A stretch of DNA of 64,000 nt from Breoghania sp. GTDB taxonomy: Bacteria; Pseudomonadota; Alphaproteobacteria; Rhizobiales; Stappiaceae. Below, piece after piece: positions 21,773 to 31,844 of this stretch (within the stretch, counting starts at the first letter, position 1; every line of letters starts with the position of its first letter). A program made the position numbers and the translations under genes. The notes under the pieces are model-generated. The model saw only the letters and a list, made by a program, of their open reading frames with translations. It had not been told where the DNA came from and did not search any database. The stretch is from positions 124,001 to 188,000 of the forward strand of contig NZ_JASJAV010000004.1 in the NCBI RefSeq assembly GCF_030066895.1, written 5' to 3'.

Positions 21773-21922
21773 TTAGGCATATCCGCTGACATGGGCTGCC
21801 AGTCGGCGGTTGCACCGGGGGCAATCCTTCCGCAGGCGAATCATGACCACATTGGGAAACCAGACTTTCTTCGGCGATATCCACCCAGGGCTGGTTCCCA
21901 TTTTGCAATTTTCGCATTTGAC
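21773..21922 (-). CDS. Possible small zinc-ribbon-like protein lacking a start codon
   Basis: A 49-codon minus-strand frame beginning VKCENCKMG and ending VSGYA contains two CxxC pairs (CENC near the start and CPRC 29 residues later), as in zinc-ribbon proteins. No ATG, GTG or TTG stands before the first CxxC within the frame; the codons before it run back to a TAA. It may be a gene that has lost its start codon, or a chance frame. I do not recognise the family. The remaining bases to cobC (21923-22129) are AT-richer and probably hold the cobC promoter. Confidence 0.3.
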   Translation of the reverse strand, partial: VKCENCKMGTSPGWISPKKVWFPNVVMIRLRKDCPRCNRRLAAHVSGYA

Positions 21923-22129
21923 ATTCGCGATACGTTTTAGCCGTATCGGAGCCGAATCGATCCGGTTCCGTTAATCTCTCCGCAAGCTAATCCTTACGGC
22001 CGCGCCGGTCTGTTCGGTCAATTCCGCTCCGAAGATTTCGTTATGGTCGCGAGATAACGTATTCCGTTTTTTGTGCGGCGGTTAAAATAACCGATGCCAC
22101 GGTCGAAATGATTTCCAAAAGTTGTTCCC

Positions 22130-23144
22130 ATGAATCACGGCGGTAACATCAAGCAGGCGAAGGATCGTTACGGTTTCGTAATAGATGATTGGCTCGACCT
22201 CTCCACCGGCATCAATCCCCATGCATGGGGCACCGGAACCCTTGCAAACCTCGTTGTGGAAAACGACCTGACGCGGTTGCTGGATACCGCTTCGCAGCAG
22301 CTATTGGTGGATTCGGTCAGTAAAATTTGTCGCGCGCCCGTAACGTTAACGGTTGTGGCAACGCCCGGTACGCAGGCCGGTCTTTCCTGGATGGCGAACC
22401 TGGCGCCTGAAGGCGATGCGGCGATCGTCGCGCCGACTTATACGGGCCACCGCGAGGCATGGACGGCGGTCGGACGCCCGTTGCGAAACATCGCCAATCT
22501 GAGCGGGGCGGGCGACGCGACCACGGTCATCCTCGTCAATCCCGACAACCCCCGATGGAAGACGGCTTTCGCCGGATGAAATCCTTTCTGCCGCGCGCGA
22601 TCTCAAGAAGCGCGGTGGCCTGCTGATCGTCGATGAGGCCTTTGCCGACGTGACGCCCGAAATCAGTGTCCTGCCGCATATAGGAGACGAACCCATCGCG
22701 GTGCTGCGCTCCTTCGGCAAGTTCTTCGGGCTGGCCGGTCTCCGGCTCGGTTTCATCGCCGCGCAACCGCCTCTTGCGAAGGCTCTTGAGGCATGCTTCG
22801 GTTCATGGGCCATATCGGGCCCCGCCCTGTCCATCGGCCGCGCCGCGATTACCGATATCGACTGGCAGATCAACATGCGAGCCCGGTTGCAGCGCGAAGC
22901 CGCGGTGCTGGATGACGTTCTCCGGAATGACGGGCTCAAGATCATCGGCGGAACGTCCCTCTTCCGGCTGACGGGCCACCGCGATGCATTTGCGCTGCAC
23001 TATGCCCTGGCCCAGCGCCGTATCTGGACCCGTCAGTTCGATGATCATTCGACGTGGCTCCGGATCGGCTTGCCCGGATCGAGGGACGCCTGTGTCCGCC
23101 TGGCGGACGCACTGGCCGCCGCCCAACGCAACCTTGCAGGCTGA
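22130..23144 (+). pseudogene. cobC: cobC, threonine-phosphate decarboxylase-like aminotransferase, frameshifted
   Basis: PLP enzyme of the aerobic cobalamin pathway that makes the aminopropanol arm from threonine phosphate. The N-terminal MNHGGNIKQAKDRYG and LDLSTGINPHAW match CobC/CobD(Salmonella)-type enzymes. VILVNPDNP is followed by an extra C in a run of five C residues near 22551-22556, which shifts the frame. The rest continues in frame two as RGGLLIVDEAFADV and the Schiff-base lysine segment SFGKFFGLAGLRLGF. Joined, the protein is about 338 residues, normal length. As it stands the first frame ends at 22579 after 149 residues, before the catalytic lysine. The single lesion is in a homopolymer, the type most easily mimicked by sequencing error. 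Confidence 0.82.
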
Positions 23145-23161
23145 GGACCGGCGCACACGCA

Positions 23162-24135
23162 TGCTCACCTCACCTCTCCCGACGCCTTTGCCGTTCTGGC
23201 CCTTGCTCTTGCGCTCGATGCCGTCATCGGCGATCCCCGGAGGCTCTGGCAGCGCCTTCCCCATCCCGTTGTGCTTATTGGGCATCTTATTGGTTTCATC
23301 GACAGGCATGCTAACACGCCGGCGTTTAGTGAAGGCACGCGGCGCGCCTTCGGTGGGATCTGCGCCCTCATTCTCTTGTTTGTATGCGGTGGTATCTTTG
23401 TATGCGGTGGTATCGACCTTGCGATCGAATGGGGGCTGGCGATGGTTTCCGTTGGCCCGTTCGTTCTTGCCGTTCTGGCCTCGGTGCTGTTGGCGCAGAA
23501 CAGCCTCGTTCGGCATGTCGCTGCGGTCGCACGGGACTTGAACCGGGACGGAAAGCCGTTTCGATGATCGTCGGACGCGATCCGAGCGTGCTGGATGAAG
23601 CGGCCGTGGCACGCGCGGCGATTGAATCCGATGCGGAGAATTTCTCCGACGGTCTTGTGGCGCCCGCCTTCTGGTTCGCGGTTGCGGGGTTGCTGGCTTA
23701 CAAGGCGTTCAATACGGCGGATTTGATGATCGGACACAAATCACCACGCTACCGGGCATTCGGCGAGGCAGCGGCGCGGTTGGATGATCTCGCCAATTAC
23801 CTGCCCGCCCGCCTAGCAGGCCTCCTGATCGTGCTGGCGGCTCCCCCTTCGGCAGAGGTTCCCCGAGTGCTGCCTTTCACGTTATGATGCGCGATGCTCG
23901 CCGCCTCGCCTCGCCCAATGCGGGATACCCGGAGGCCGCCATGGCGGGGGCTCTGGACCGGGCGCTTGCCGGACCTCGCCAATATGCGGGAGGGGTCACC
24001 GAAGGCGATTGGCTGAATCAGGCAGCATCGGCCGATGCAACGGCTGCCGACATTCGCCGGTCCGTCCGGATCACATGGGCCGCGTGGGGCCTTCTGTTTG
24101 CCCTCGTACTCGTTATTGCCATCCTGTTGTTTTGA
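23162..24135 (+). pseudogene. cobD: cobD (cbiB), adenosylcobinamide-phosphate synthase, multiply frameshifted
   Basis: Integral membrane enzyme joining aminopropanol (phosphate) to adenosylcobyric acid; its partner step is CobC, immediately upstream. Recognisable segments are [53 protein letters not shown] and RDARRLASPNAGYPEAAMAGAL, with a final membrane helix. Frame breaks lie between the only ATG (23161-23163) and ~23220, near 23555 and near 23885. The frame with the N-terminal motif has no start codon of its own and is continuous with the cobC stop. An in-frame 18-bp tandem duplication (23379-23414) doubles FVCGGI in a membrane helix. Confidence 0.82.
23379..23414 (+). repeat. 18-bp tandem duplication inside cobD
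   Basis: Two perfect adjacent copies of TTTGTATGCGGTGGTATC encode FVCGGI twice in a predicted membrane helix. Being in frame it does not itself shift the gene. It resembles the 22-bp and 26-bp duplications at 53.6 and 61.4 kb. Confidence 0.9.
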
Positions 24136-24145
24136 AGAGGAAGCC

Positions 24146-24777
24146 ATGCCGCAGAACACCGATCCATATTGCCGGTTCCGTCGACGTATCGCCGTTTTCG
24201 CCCGCGGCTGAAAACAACAAGGAGCCGATCGCCGAGGTCTTGCGCGACGCCTTTGCGGACGCTCATCGGGTTCTGGAGATTGCCAGCGGCACCGGACAGC
24301 ATGCCGTCCACATAGCCGCTCAACTTCCCGCTCTGACGTGGCAGTCGAGCGATTTGAGCGAAAACCTGCCCGGATTACGGCTGCGCCACGCGCAGGAAGC
24401 TCCGGCCAATCTCCTGCCTCCCATCGAGTTCGACATATCTCATCTGCCCTGGCCCGAGACGGGCGCCGATGCGATCTTTGCCGCCAATTGCCTGCATATC
24501 GTGTCGTGGCCGCTGGTCGAGGCCTTCTTCGAGGGAGCCGGTGGGACGCTGGCTGCGGGCGGAACGCTCGCCGTTTACGGTCCTTTTCAAATATGGCGGG
24601 GATTTCACGACGCAGAGCAATGCCGATTTCGACGCCTTTCTGCGCGAGCGGGATCTGGCGGCAGGCATCCGGGACTTCGAACAGATCGACGCGCTGGCGA
24701 AGGCTCAGGGGTTCGAATTCATTCACGATCACGCGATGCCCGCGAACAATCAGCTCCTTGTCTGGCGACACAACTGA
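24146..24777 (+). pseudogene. DUF938-type SAM-dependent methyltransferase, frameshifted
   Basis: Small methyltransferase of the DUF938 family, substrate unknown. The family motifs are present in three phases: SPAAENNKEPIAEVLRDAF, the SAM loop LEIASGTGQHAVHIAAQLP followed by LTWQSSDLS, then VYGPF. After a shift come KYGGDFTTQSNADFDAFLRERD and the C-terminal DHAMPANNQLLVWR. Breaks lie near 24180 (just after the ATG at 24146, which follows AGAGGAAGCC) and near 24596. It follows cobD by 10 bases, so was probably co-transcribed. Combined length is about 210 residues, normal for the family. Confidence 0.75.
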
Positions 24778-24797
24778 ACGGGCGGCTGAGTTTTGTT

Positions 24798-26238
24798 TCA
24801 GCGGCTCCTGGAGATCTGCAGGAGCACGTCGAGATCGACCGACCGTTCCAGGTGATCGGCGAGTGCGTCGAGCGCGCGCTCGACCCGGGCTTCATAGCCG
24901 AGGTCCGAGGCGCCGCCGAGATTTTCCAGAAACGTTGCCCGGAACACGTCGCTGCCGAACAGACCGTGCAGATAGGTTCCCATCAACCAGACCGTCGGCG
25001 GAGATCGCCCCGTCCGGGTGGCACTCGATTTCAATCAGAGGTCGGGCGCAATCGGCACCTGATGTCGTTCCAAGATGGATTTTATAGCCGGAGATTGGCG
25101 TGTCCGATGCCATGTGGCGACCGGTAGCCGTGGAAAGCGTCTTGTCCCCGGAAAGCACCGTTTCCACATCGAGCAGGCCGAGGTTTTCGGCAACGCCGGG
25201 CGCGCCCTCGACGCCTTGCGGATCGGCAACGTTGCGCCCGAGCATCTGATACCCGCCGCAGATACCGAGCACGGCTCCCCCACGACGGTGATGGGCGGCG
25301 AGATCGACATCCCACCCTTGCGCACGGAAGAAAGCGAGATCCGCTACCGTGGATTTCGAACCGTGCAGCAGCACGAGATCGGCATCGCCGGGGAGCGGCT
25401 TGCCCGCCTTGACCAGAATGAACTCGACGCCCGCTTCCATTCGCAAGGGATCGAGATCGTCGAAATTGGCGATTCGTCCGATGACGGGAACCGCTACCTT
25501 CACCGCACGAGCAGACGGGGCGTTGGCCGTGCTTCCGGTCAATCCCAACACATCCTCGGCAGGTAGGTCGGCCGCGTGCGGAAACCAGGGGATCGTGCCC
25601 AGCGCCTGCCAGCCTGTGCGCAGTGAAATATCACCCCGGAACTTGTTGATCAGAAAACCCTTTATCCGACTTCTCTCTTGCGGTTCGAGAACGCAATGGG
25701 TTCCGACGAGGGCGGCGATGACACCGCCGCGATCGATATCGCCGATGAGCACGACGGGGACGTCGGCGGCTTCCGCAAAGCCCATATTGGCGATGTCACC
25801 GGCACGCAGGTTAGTCTCCGACAGGCTGACTGAGCCCTCCACCAGGAGGAGGTCCGCCTGACCTTCCAGACAGGCGAAGCTCTCCAGAACCTTCGGCAGG
25901 AGATCGGCTTTCATGCGTCCGTAGTCCCGGGCCATGGAGGTCGCGATCCGGGCGCCCTGCACTATCACCTGCGCGCCGGTATCGGTCTCGGGCTTCAAGA
26001 GAACCGGGTTCATGTGCACGCACGGTTCAACTCCGGCGGCCTTCGCCTGCAAGGCCTGTGCGCGACCGATCTCACCTCCATCGATGGTCACGGCGGCGTT
26101 GTTTGATATGTTTTTCGGCTTGAACGGCATGACCTTCAGACCGCGTCGCACGAAGGCGCGCGCCAGACCGGCGACGATCATGCTCTTGCCGACATTCGAT
26201 TCAGTTCCCTGGATCATCACCGCGGGCGGGCGTGTCAT
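24798..26238 (-). pseudogene. cobQ: cobQ, cobyric acid synthase, frameshifted near the 3' end
   Basis: Glutamine-dependent amidotransferase that amidates four carboxyls of adenosylcobyrinic acid diamide. The synthetase domain starts [22 protein letters not shown] (P-loop), with [10 protein letters not shown] and INKFRGD. The class I amidotransferase domain has the nucleophile in [13 protein letters not shown]. Around 24980-25030 the frame shifts. The conserved end ([19 protein letters not shown]) lies in another phase and runs to the stop at 24798. The first frame therefore stops at 24892 with a wrong tail that lacks the triad histidine of YLHG. It overlaps the upstream YrhK-domain gene by four bases. 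Confidence 0.85.
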
Positions 26239-26495
26239 TCCCCGCCCTCACCATCGCTCGGCAATGAGACGAGATGGATTTCCATGGCCAGCCGCACAGC
26301 CGGACGCATGGCGAAGAGAACCAACCCGATCACGAAAAACCAGGTGCCCGCGTATTGCAGCGAGTCATAAAAGAAGAAGATGTTTCCCACGATGAAGGCC
26401 ACGGCCGCCGCGAATTCCACACCCGTCCGAGCCATTTCGTAGCGCGTGGTGGTCAGGGCGTGCACCGGGGGTGAGCGTTCGGTTGTCATGGTCAA
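26235..26495 (-). CDS. YrhK-like two-helix membrane protein
   Basis: An 86-residue protein with two predicted membrane helices (about 27-48 and 52-72) separated by [11 protein letters not shown], and an arginine-containing end typical of YrhK-domain proteins. Function unknown. Its stop overlaps the cobQ start (ATGA-type overlap), so the two are translationally coupled. Intact. Confidence 0.65.
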   Translation of the reverse strand: MTMTTERSPPVHALTTTRYEMARTGVEFAAAVAFIVGNIFFFYDSLQYAGTWFFVIGLVLFAMRPAVRLAMEIHLVSLPSDGEGGE

Positions 26496-26884
26496 AAAGG
26501 GTCGGCATGGGGCCTCCGCGGGGTTTTCGTGTCACATGATGGGAGAGAGAGGACCACGCGACGATTTCATATTCAACAGGCCTTCGTATGCCGTTAAGTC
26601 AGCGTAAAATGCTCTCCGGATATCTGCCGATAAGCCTCGATGTTTCCACTACTTTTCCACGAAACATACAGAGATGTGGCCGTATCTGTCTTGATTGCCG
26701 CCAACTGGAAAGTTAGACGCGCCCTCCTACGCACCACTGACGCGAAATGTCTCATTCGTGCGGGTGCTGCGTCGATCGATCGGGCTGAGCCCATCCGATG
26801 CCGACCGTATCCGGTGGCATGTCGATCATCCATCCCCGCACCTCCGGCGGCCGTATGAAGCGGCCCTCGCAGACCGGCGGTTGC
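26496..26884. other. Divergent intergenic region
   Basis: Holds promoters for the minus-strand yrhK-cobQ pair and the plus-strand membrane-protein gene. Several overlapping short frames are present without recognisable features. Confidence 0.4.
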
Positions 26885-27235
26885 ATGAGAACGATCCAAC
26901 GGAGAAGACCAGTGTTCGTTATTTGGTCCGGTTGGGGTATCGCCATCCTTGCCACCGGTTTTGTGGGGGCCTTCATCACGGCCCTTTCCAGTCAGTCGCT
27001 CGGCTTTCCGGCTGCTTTCGCCATCGGTTTCGGCCTCACCGCGATCGGCAACTTCCTTCTCGCACGCTGGCGCAACGACCCGTCCCGCACGCGCCAGCTT
27101 GTCGATCCGCAGAGTGGTGAGACGGTCATCGTGAAGGGCCGCTCCAGCCTGTTCTTCATCCCCATCGCAGCCTGGACCTACATCGTCCTGGTGCTGCTCG
27201 TGGTCCTCGAAGTGATCATGATGGTGGGCAGCTAA
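26885..27235 (+). CDS. Hypothetical three-helix membrane protein
   Basis: Starting at the ATG at 26885 (MRTIQRRRPVFVIWSGWG) gives 116 residues. Two adjacent membrane helices (about 10-30 and 36-54) are followed by a short hydrophilic segment (RWRNDPSRTRQLVDPQSGETVIVKG split over residues 57-80) and a third helix (about 85-110). I recognise a resemblance to small alphaproteobacterial membrane proteins of unknown function, no more. Upstream in-frame ATGs at 26798 and 26858 are possible. It converges on cobO. Intact. Confidence 0.6.
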   Translation: MRTIQRRRPVFVIWSGWGIAILATGFVGAFITALSSQSLGFPAAFAIGFGLTAIGNFLLARWRNDPSRTRQLVDPQSGETVIVKGRSSLFFIPIAAWTYIVLVLLVVLEVIMMVGS

Positions 27236-27241
27236 ATTTCC

Positions 27242-27279
27242 CGGCCGTCGCGATGCGTTCGATGGCATCGTGACGGCCG
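27242..27279. terminator. Hairpin between converging genes
   Basis: CGGCCGTCGCGATGC pairs with GCATCGTGACGGCCG around a short loop, between the membrane-protein gene and cobO. A clear T-run is missing on both sides, so it may be a weak or Rho-assisted terminator. Confidence 0.45.
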
Positions 27280-27287
27280 AAACCACC

Positions 27288-27914
27288 TCAGAACTCAATG
27301 CCCATCTGCGGCTTCACGCCGGAGCGGAACGGGTGCTTGATTTGGGTTATCTCCGTGACGAGATCGGCGATCTCGATCAGCTCTTCCTTGGCGTTGCGGC
27401 CGGTGATGATGACGTGAACATCCTCCGGCTTCTCATCGCGCAGGAAGGCCACGATGTCATCGAGCGGGATGTAGTCGTAGCGCAGCACGATGTTCAGCTC
27501 GTCGAGTAGGACGATGCGATACTCGCGTGACGATATCAGCTCCTTGGCCACGTCCCACGCCTGATGGGCGGCCGCGATATCGCGCTGGCGATCCTGCGTC
27601 TCCCACGTGAAGCCTTCCCCCATCCGCTTGATGGTGACGAGATCGGAAAAACGCTCCATCGCTTGACGTTCACCCCTCTCGATGCGCCCTTTCACGAACT
27701 GCACAACGGCCACTTTCATGCCGTGGCCAAGAGCTCGGAAGATCATTCCGAAACCGGCCGTCGACTTGCCCTTGCCCTTGCCGGCGTGGACGATGAGAAG
27801 CCCCTTCTCGATCGTCTTGGTCGACATGATCTTGTCGCGAGTGGCCTTTTTCTTCTTCATTTTTTCCGCGTGACGGGCATCGAATTCCGCCTCGCTCATG
27901 TCCTGCTTCGCCAT
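27288..27914 (-). CDS. cobO: Corrinoid adenosyltransferase
   Basis: Transfers the adenosyl group from ATP to the cobalt of corrinoids, needed both for B12 synthesis and for using imported B12. The 208 residues carry the P-loop VHAGKGKGKSTAGFG (about 42-56), VAVVQFVKGRIERGE, FTWETQDRQRD and LLDELNIVLRYDYI, all typical of the CobO/CobA/BtuR family. Length is normal and the frame intact. It is downstream of cobN on the same strand. Its survival among broken cob genes fits a cell that still adenosylates salvaged corrinoid. Confidence 0.95.
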   Translation of the reverse strand: MAKQDMSEAEFDARHAEKMKKKKATRDKIMSTKTIEKGLLIVHAGKGKGKSTAGFGMIFRALGHGMKVAVVQFVKGRIERGERQAMERFSDLVTIKRMGEGFTWETQDRQRDIAAAHQAWDVAKELISSREYRIVLLDELNIVLRYDYIPLDDIVAFLRDEKPEDVHVIITGRNAKEELIEIADLVTEITQIKHPFRSGVKPQMGIEF

Positions 27915-28021
27915 GGCGTCTCTTTGTCGTGTAACGGGGGACCGCTTGTCGCGGCCCTTCCTCTCCTGGTCTCGTATTCCTAGACGGTGCGCACCCGAAC
28001 GGGGTTGCCGGCGCGTGGCGC

Positions 28022-31000
28022 TCAGGCGTTTTCCCGCGATGGGCGCGCGAGCCTGTTCAAATAATCATAGGCGCTGTTGAGCTTCGGTCGCCACAGCCCC
28101 TGGTCTATGGTATCACGCAAACGATCGGCGATTTCGGCAAGCGCTGCCGGGTTCTTCTCTTCGATGAAATCGCGCTCCGTCTCATCTTCCAGATAGGCGG
28201 TGTAAAGCTGATCGAAATGATGGTCCTTGATCGCGTGGGTCGTCGCGGCGAAGGCGTAGAGGTAGTCGACGGTTGCCACGATCTCGAAGGCGCCCTTGTA
28301 GCCGTGGCGCATGACGCCCGCGATTCATTTCGGGTTGGCCGCCCATCCGCGCACCACCCGGGCGATTTCCTCGTCCAGCGTGCGCACCACGGGGCGCTCG
28401 GGTCTCGAGTGATCGTTGTGGAAGACACGCGGCGCGCTGCCTTTCAGCGTTTCCACGCTCGCCGCAAGGCCCGCCTTCGAACTGGTAGTAGTCATCGGAA
28501 TCGAGAATGTCGTGTTCCCGGTTGTCCTGATTGTGGACCACGGCGTCGATCGCCTTGAGACGGGTTTCCAGTTCCGGCCGGGCCCCGGCGCCTTCCGTGC
28601 CGTCGCCATAGACGTAGCTGTCCCAGATCAGGAAGGCGTCGGCAAAGTCGACTCGCTCATCCCAGATGCCTTCGTCGATCAACGCCTGTAGCCCTGCTCC
28701 ATAGGCGCCTGGCTTGGATCCGAACACCCGGTAGGAAGCTCGTCCGCCTCCAGACGATGGGCTTCGGCACTCACGCGCGCTGCGATCAGGTTCCCGTCCT
28801 CCGGCTCATGAAGGGCCGCCGCCGATCGAACCGCGCTGTCGAACAGATCGATCTGATGCGGGAAAGCATCACGGAAGAAACCGGAGATGCGCAAAGTCAC
28901 GTCAATGCGGGGACGACCGAGTTCGGACAGGGGAATGATCTCTAAGCCTGTCACCCGTCCCGATCCGGGTTCCCCATATGGGCTGCACGCCGATCAAGGC
29001 CAGCGTCTGTGCAATGTCATCGCCGCCGGTGCGTATGTTCGATGTACCCCATGCGGTCAGCGCGATGGCGATCGGCCATTCGCCTTCTTCCTCGAAATAG
29101 CGCTCCGCCAACCGCTCGGCGGAAAGACGTCCGAGCCGCCAGGCCAAGGCGCTCGGCACCGCGCGCACATCGACGGAATTAGAAGTTGCGGCCCGTGGGC
29201 AAAACGTCTGACCGCCCCCTTGTCGGCGCCCCGGAAGGTTCCGGCTGGACAAACTTACCGTCAAGCCCGGTCAGAAGGGATGATATCTCCTCGTCTCCAG
29301 ATAGTTCGACAGATTTATTAAGGTGTCTAAGAACCTGGTTTAAGACGGCTTTTGACTTCCCACATAAGCCTCTGCTTTTTCTAGATTTTCGATAATTTCA
29401 ACTGCGGCCAGTTCGATGCGTTCCATCGTATCTCCGGCCGTACGCCACAAGCTGTCACTCAAGCTTGCGAGGGCCTCCGGCCTCTGCCCCGTCCAGGCCT
29501 CGGCCATATCGCAATCCAGCGGATCGAAAGGACGGGACAAGGCTGTCGGACCATTGGTCAATCCGAGATCCTCGGCGATCGCACGATGGAGACTTCCCTC
29601 GCCTTCGTCCGATCCACGCGGCACGCGCGCGAGCGCCAAGAGCAGGTTGCGCAACTGGACTCCGTCGGGAACGGTTCCCAGAATGTGCAATCCGTCGCGG
29701 ATCTGCAGTTCCTTCAGATCGCACAGATGTGCGTCGATGCGGGTCAGCTTGTCGGAGCGATCCATGTCTCGCGTGATGCCGACATCCGCATCGAGACCAT
29801 GGCGGGCGGGCGGATCGAAGATCTCGTTCTCCAGCGCCTCGGTCCGGCGCGGATCGACGCCGGAGGCGAGATAGTACTCGTCGAGCAGGCCCTCCAGTTC
29901 CACCGCCACGCCGTGGCTCTCCGCTCGGGTCATGGGCGGCGTCAGGTGATCGATGATGACCGAGGACAACCGCCGCTTGGCCTGCGAGCCCTCCCCGGGA
30001 TCGTTGACGATGAACGGATAGAGGTTCCGGGACGGGACCGAGCACCGCTTCCGGATAGCACTCTTTCAGATAGCGCCAGAGCTTTGCCCGGCAGCCACTC
30101 CAGATTGCCGTGCTTGCCGACATGGACGACCGCGTCGACACCGAACTCCTCCCGGAGCCAGAAATAAGTCGCGAAATAGAAATGTGGCGGCACCAGATCG
30201 GGAGAGTGGTAGGTCTCTTTGGGATCGATGTTGTAGCCGCGCGCGGGCGGCACCGCGACGACCGCAGAGCCATACCGATGAATGGCGAGATGAAAGACAA
30301 CACCATCCGCCAGGAATGGATCCTCCTCTGGTCCTTCTCAGCGCGCCGTCACGGCCTCACGGACGGTTGCCGGCAGAGCCGCGAACAATTCCCGATAAGC
30401 GTGCAAGCGTCATGCGCTCGCCGCCGCTGCGGGGCCCGCCCAGCGCGTTGGTCGGCCCGGACGTTGATCTCGGTCATCAACGCATCGGAATTTTCCGGCA
30501 CGCGTGCCAGGGCATACCCCGCCACTTCCATCACCTTTAGGATTGCGACCGTTGAGGCGGGCGTATCCAGTCCCACGCCTTTGGCAAGTCGCCCGTTCTT
30601 GTTGGGATGGTTCGCCAGAAGCAACGCAACCTTTCGTTGCCTGGACGTTTTCCTCCCCAGCTTTGCCCTGTTCGCGGCCAGTTCGGCAACGAAACAGATC
30701 CGGTCCGGTTTGGGAACGAAACGAATGGGCGCGCTCTGGGTTTGCGAGTCGACGTCGCCCGCCTCCTTGAAGGAAACGGCCCGGGTGAAGATCCGACCAT
30801 CCAGCTCGGGCAGCACCACATGCATGGCGAGATCGCGCGTGGACAGGCCACAATCGCTCTCCGCCCAGCCATCTTCGGATGACGATGAAAAAACCACCTG
30901 CAAGATCGGCCGCCTAGGTCCGTCGAGAATCGTCGGGCGGAACACGCCTGCCACGGTGGAAAGCGCAAAGGCCGTGGCATTGATCACGACGCTTGGCGGG

Positions 31001-31770
31001 GTTTCATCGAAAAACCCTTCCAGGACGGCCGCCGAAGATGCCTCCTTGAGGCTCGCCACGAAAACGGGGAGCGCGTTTACTCCGGCAGCATCAAGGCTCT
31101 CGATCAGGCGCGCGACGGGCTCCGTCGCAGCTCCTTGCACCAAGGCCCGATAGAAAACGATCGCCGCGACAGGCTGAGCGGGATCGCGCCAGCGGGCCTT
31201 CAAACTATCGATGGTCGGCGCGGCGACGCCGGGCCACCACAGGCCCGCCCGTGGGATCAGGCGTGGCAACGGCGGTTCCTCTGCCTTGCCGATCAGATAT
31301 CCGGCAAAACGAAGCGCATGGAGAAGGTTATCCGCCCCGCCTTCCACGCAGTAGCGCCAGAGCCGCTCGGTGACCTCCGGTTCAACGGTCGACCAGGCGG
31401 CGAGCTTTTCATCCCACTTGTCGTGGCCGGGCACCACGACGAGCTTGATCTTCTCCGCCCGCGCCGTCTCGGCAAGACGCTCCAGCCCGTAGGACCAATA
31501 GGCCTTGCCGTCCAGAAGACGCACGAAAACGAGCTTTGCACGCGAAACCGTTTTCTCGACATAGAGATCGACGGAATAGGGATGGCCCAGCGCCATCAAG
31601 CTCGCCAGACGCACGCTCGTGGCCTCACCCAGCTTGTGCGCAGCCTCTGCAAGCCCGGACAGCTCCGTGTCCGCAACCGACAACACGAGGATATCGCCGG
31701 GCGACTGACCGAGATCGATCGCCTCGTCGCCATCATCGACACGTCGCGTTTGAGAGACCTGAATATGTAT
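28022..31770 (-). pseudogene. cobN: cobN, cobaltochelatase large subunit, heavily disrupted
   Basis: Large subunit of the aerobic CobNST chelatase that inserts cobalt into hydrogenobyrinic acid diamide. Joined fragments span about 1,250 codons, close to the family's ~1,270. Segments seen include DDGDEAIDLGQSPGDILVLS, GLWWPGV, PKETYHSPDLVPPH, VDAVVHVGKHGNLEWLPGKA, IDHLTPPMTRAESHG, PTRGRSDVLPTGRNF, GTSNIRTGGDDIAQ, DYYQFEGG and HGYKGAFEIVATVDYLYAFA. Frame breaks lie near 30455, 30075, 30035, 29365, 29188, 28950, 28740 and 28465. A TGA near 28326 replaces the tryptophan of the NPxWI motif. The expected start (M-H-I-Q) reads ATA instead of ATG at 31768-31770. This is the most damaged gene in the window. 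Confidence 0.88.
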
Positions 31771-31844
31771 GGTGAGGAAGCATCATCTTTTTGAGCAATG
31801 CAGGGTGAATTCGCGGTGATCTCGCCGGTCGGCGAAGCGAACCC

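Noticed and set aside
29280-29340. AT-richer stretch in cobN as a deletion or insertion scar like that in dnaE2
   Set aside because: Read in another frame the sequence continues as plausible cobN (LLTGLDGKFVQPEPSGAPTRG), so a simple frameshift explains it.
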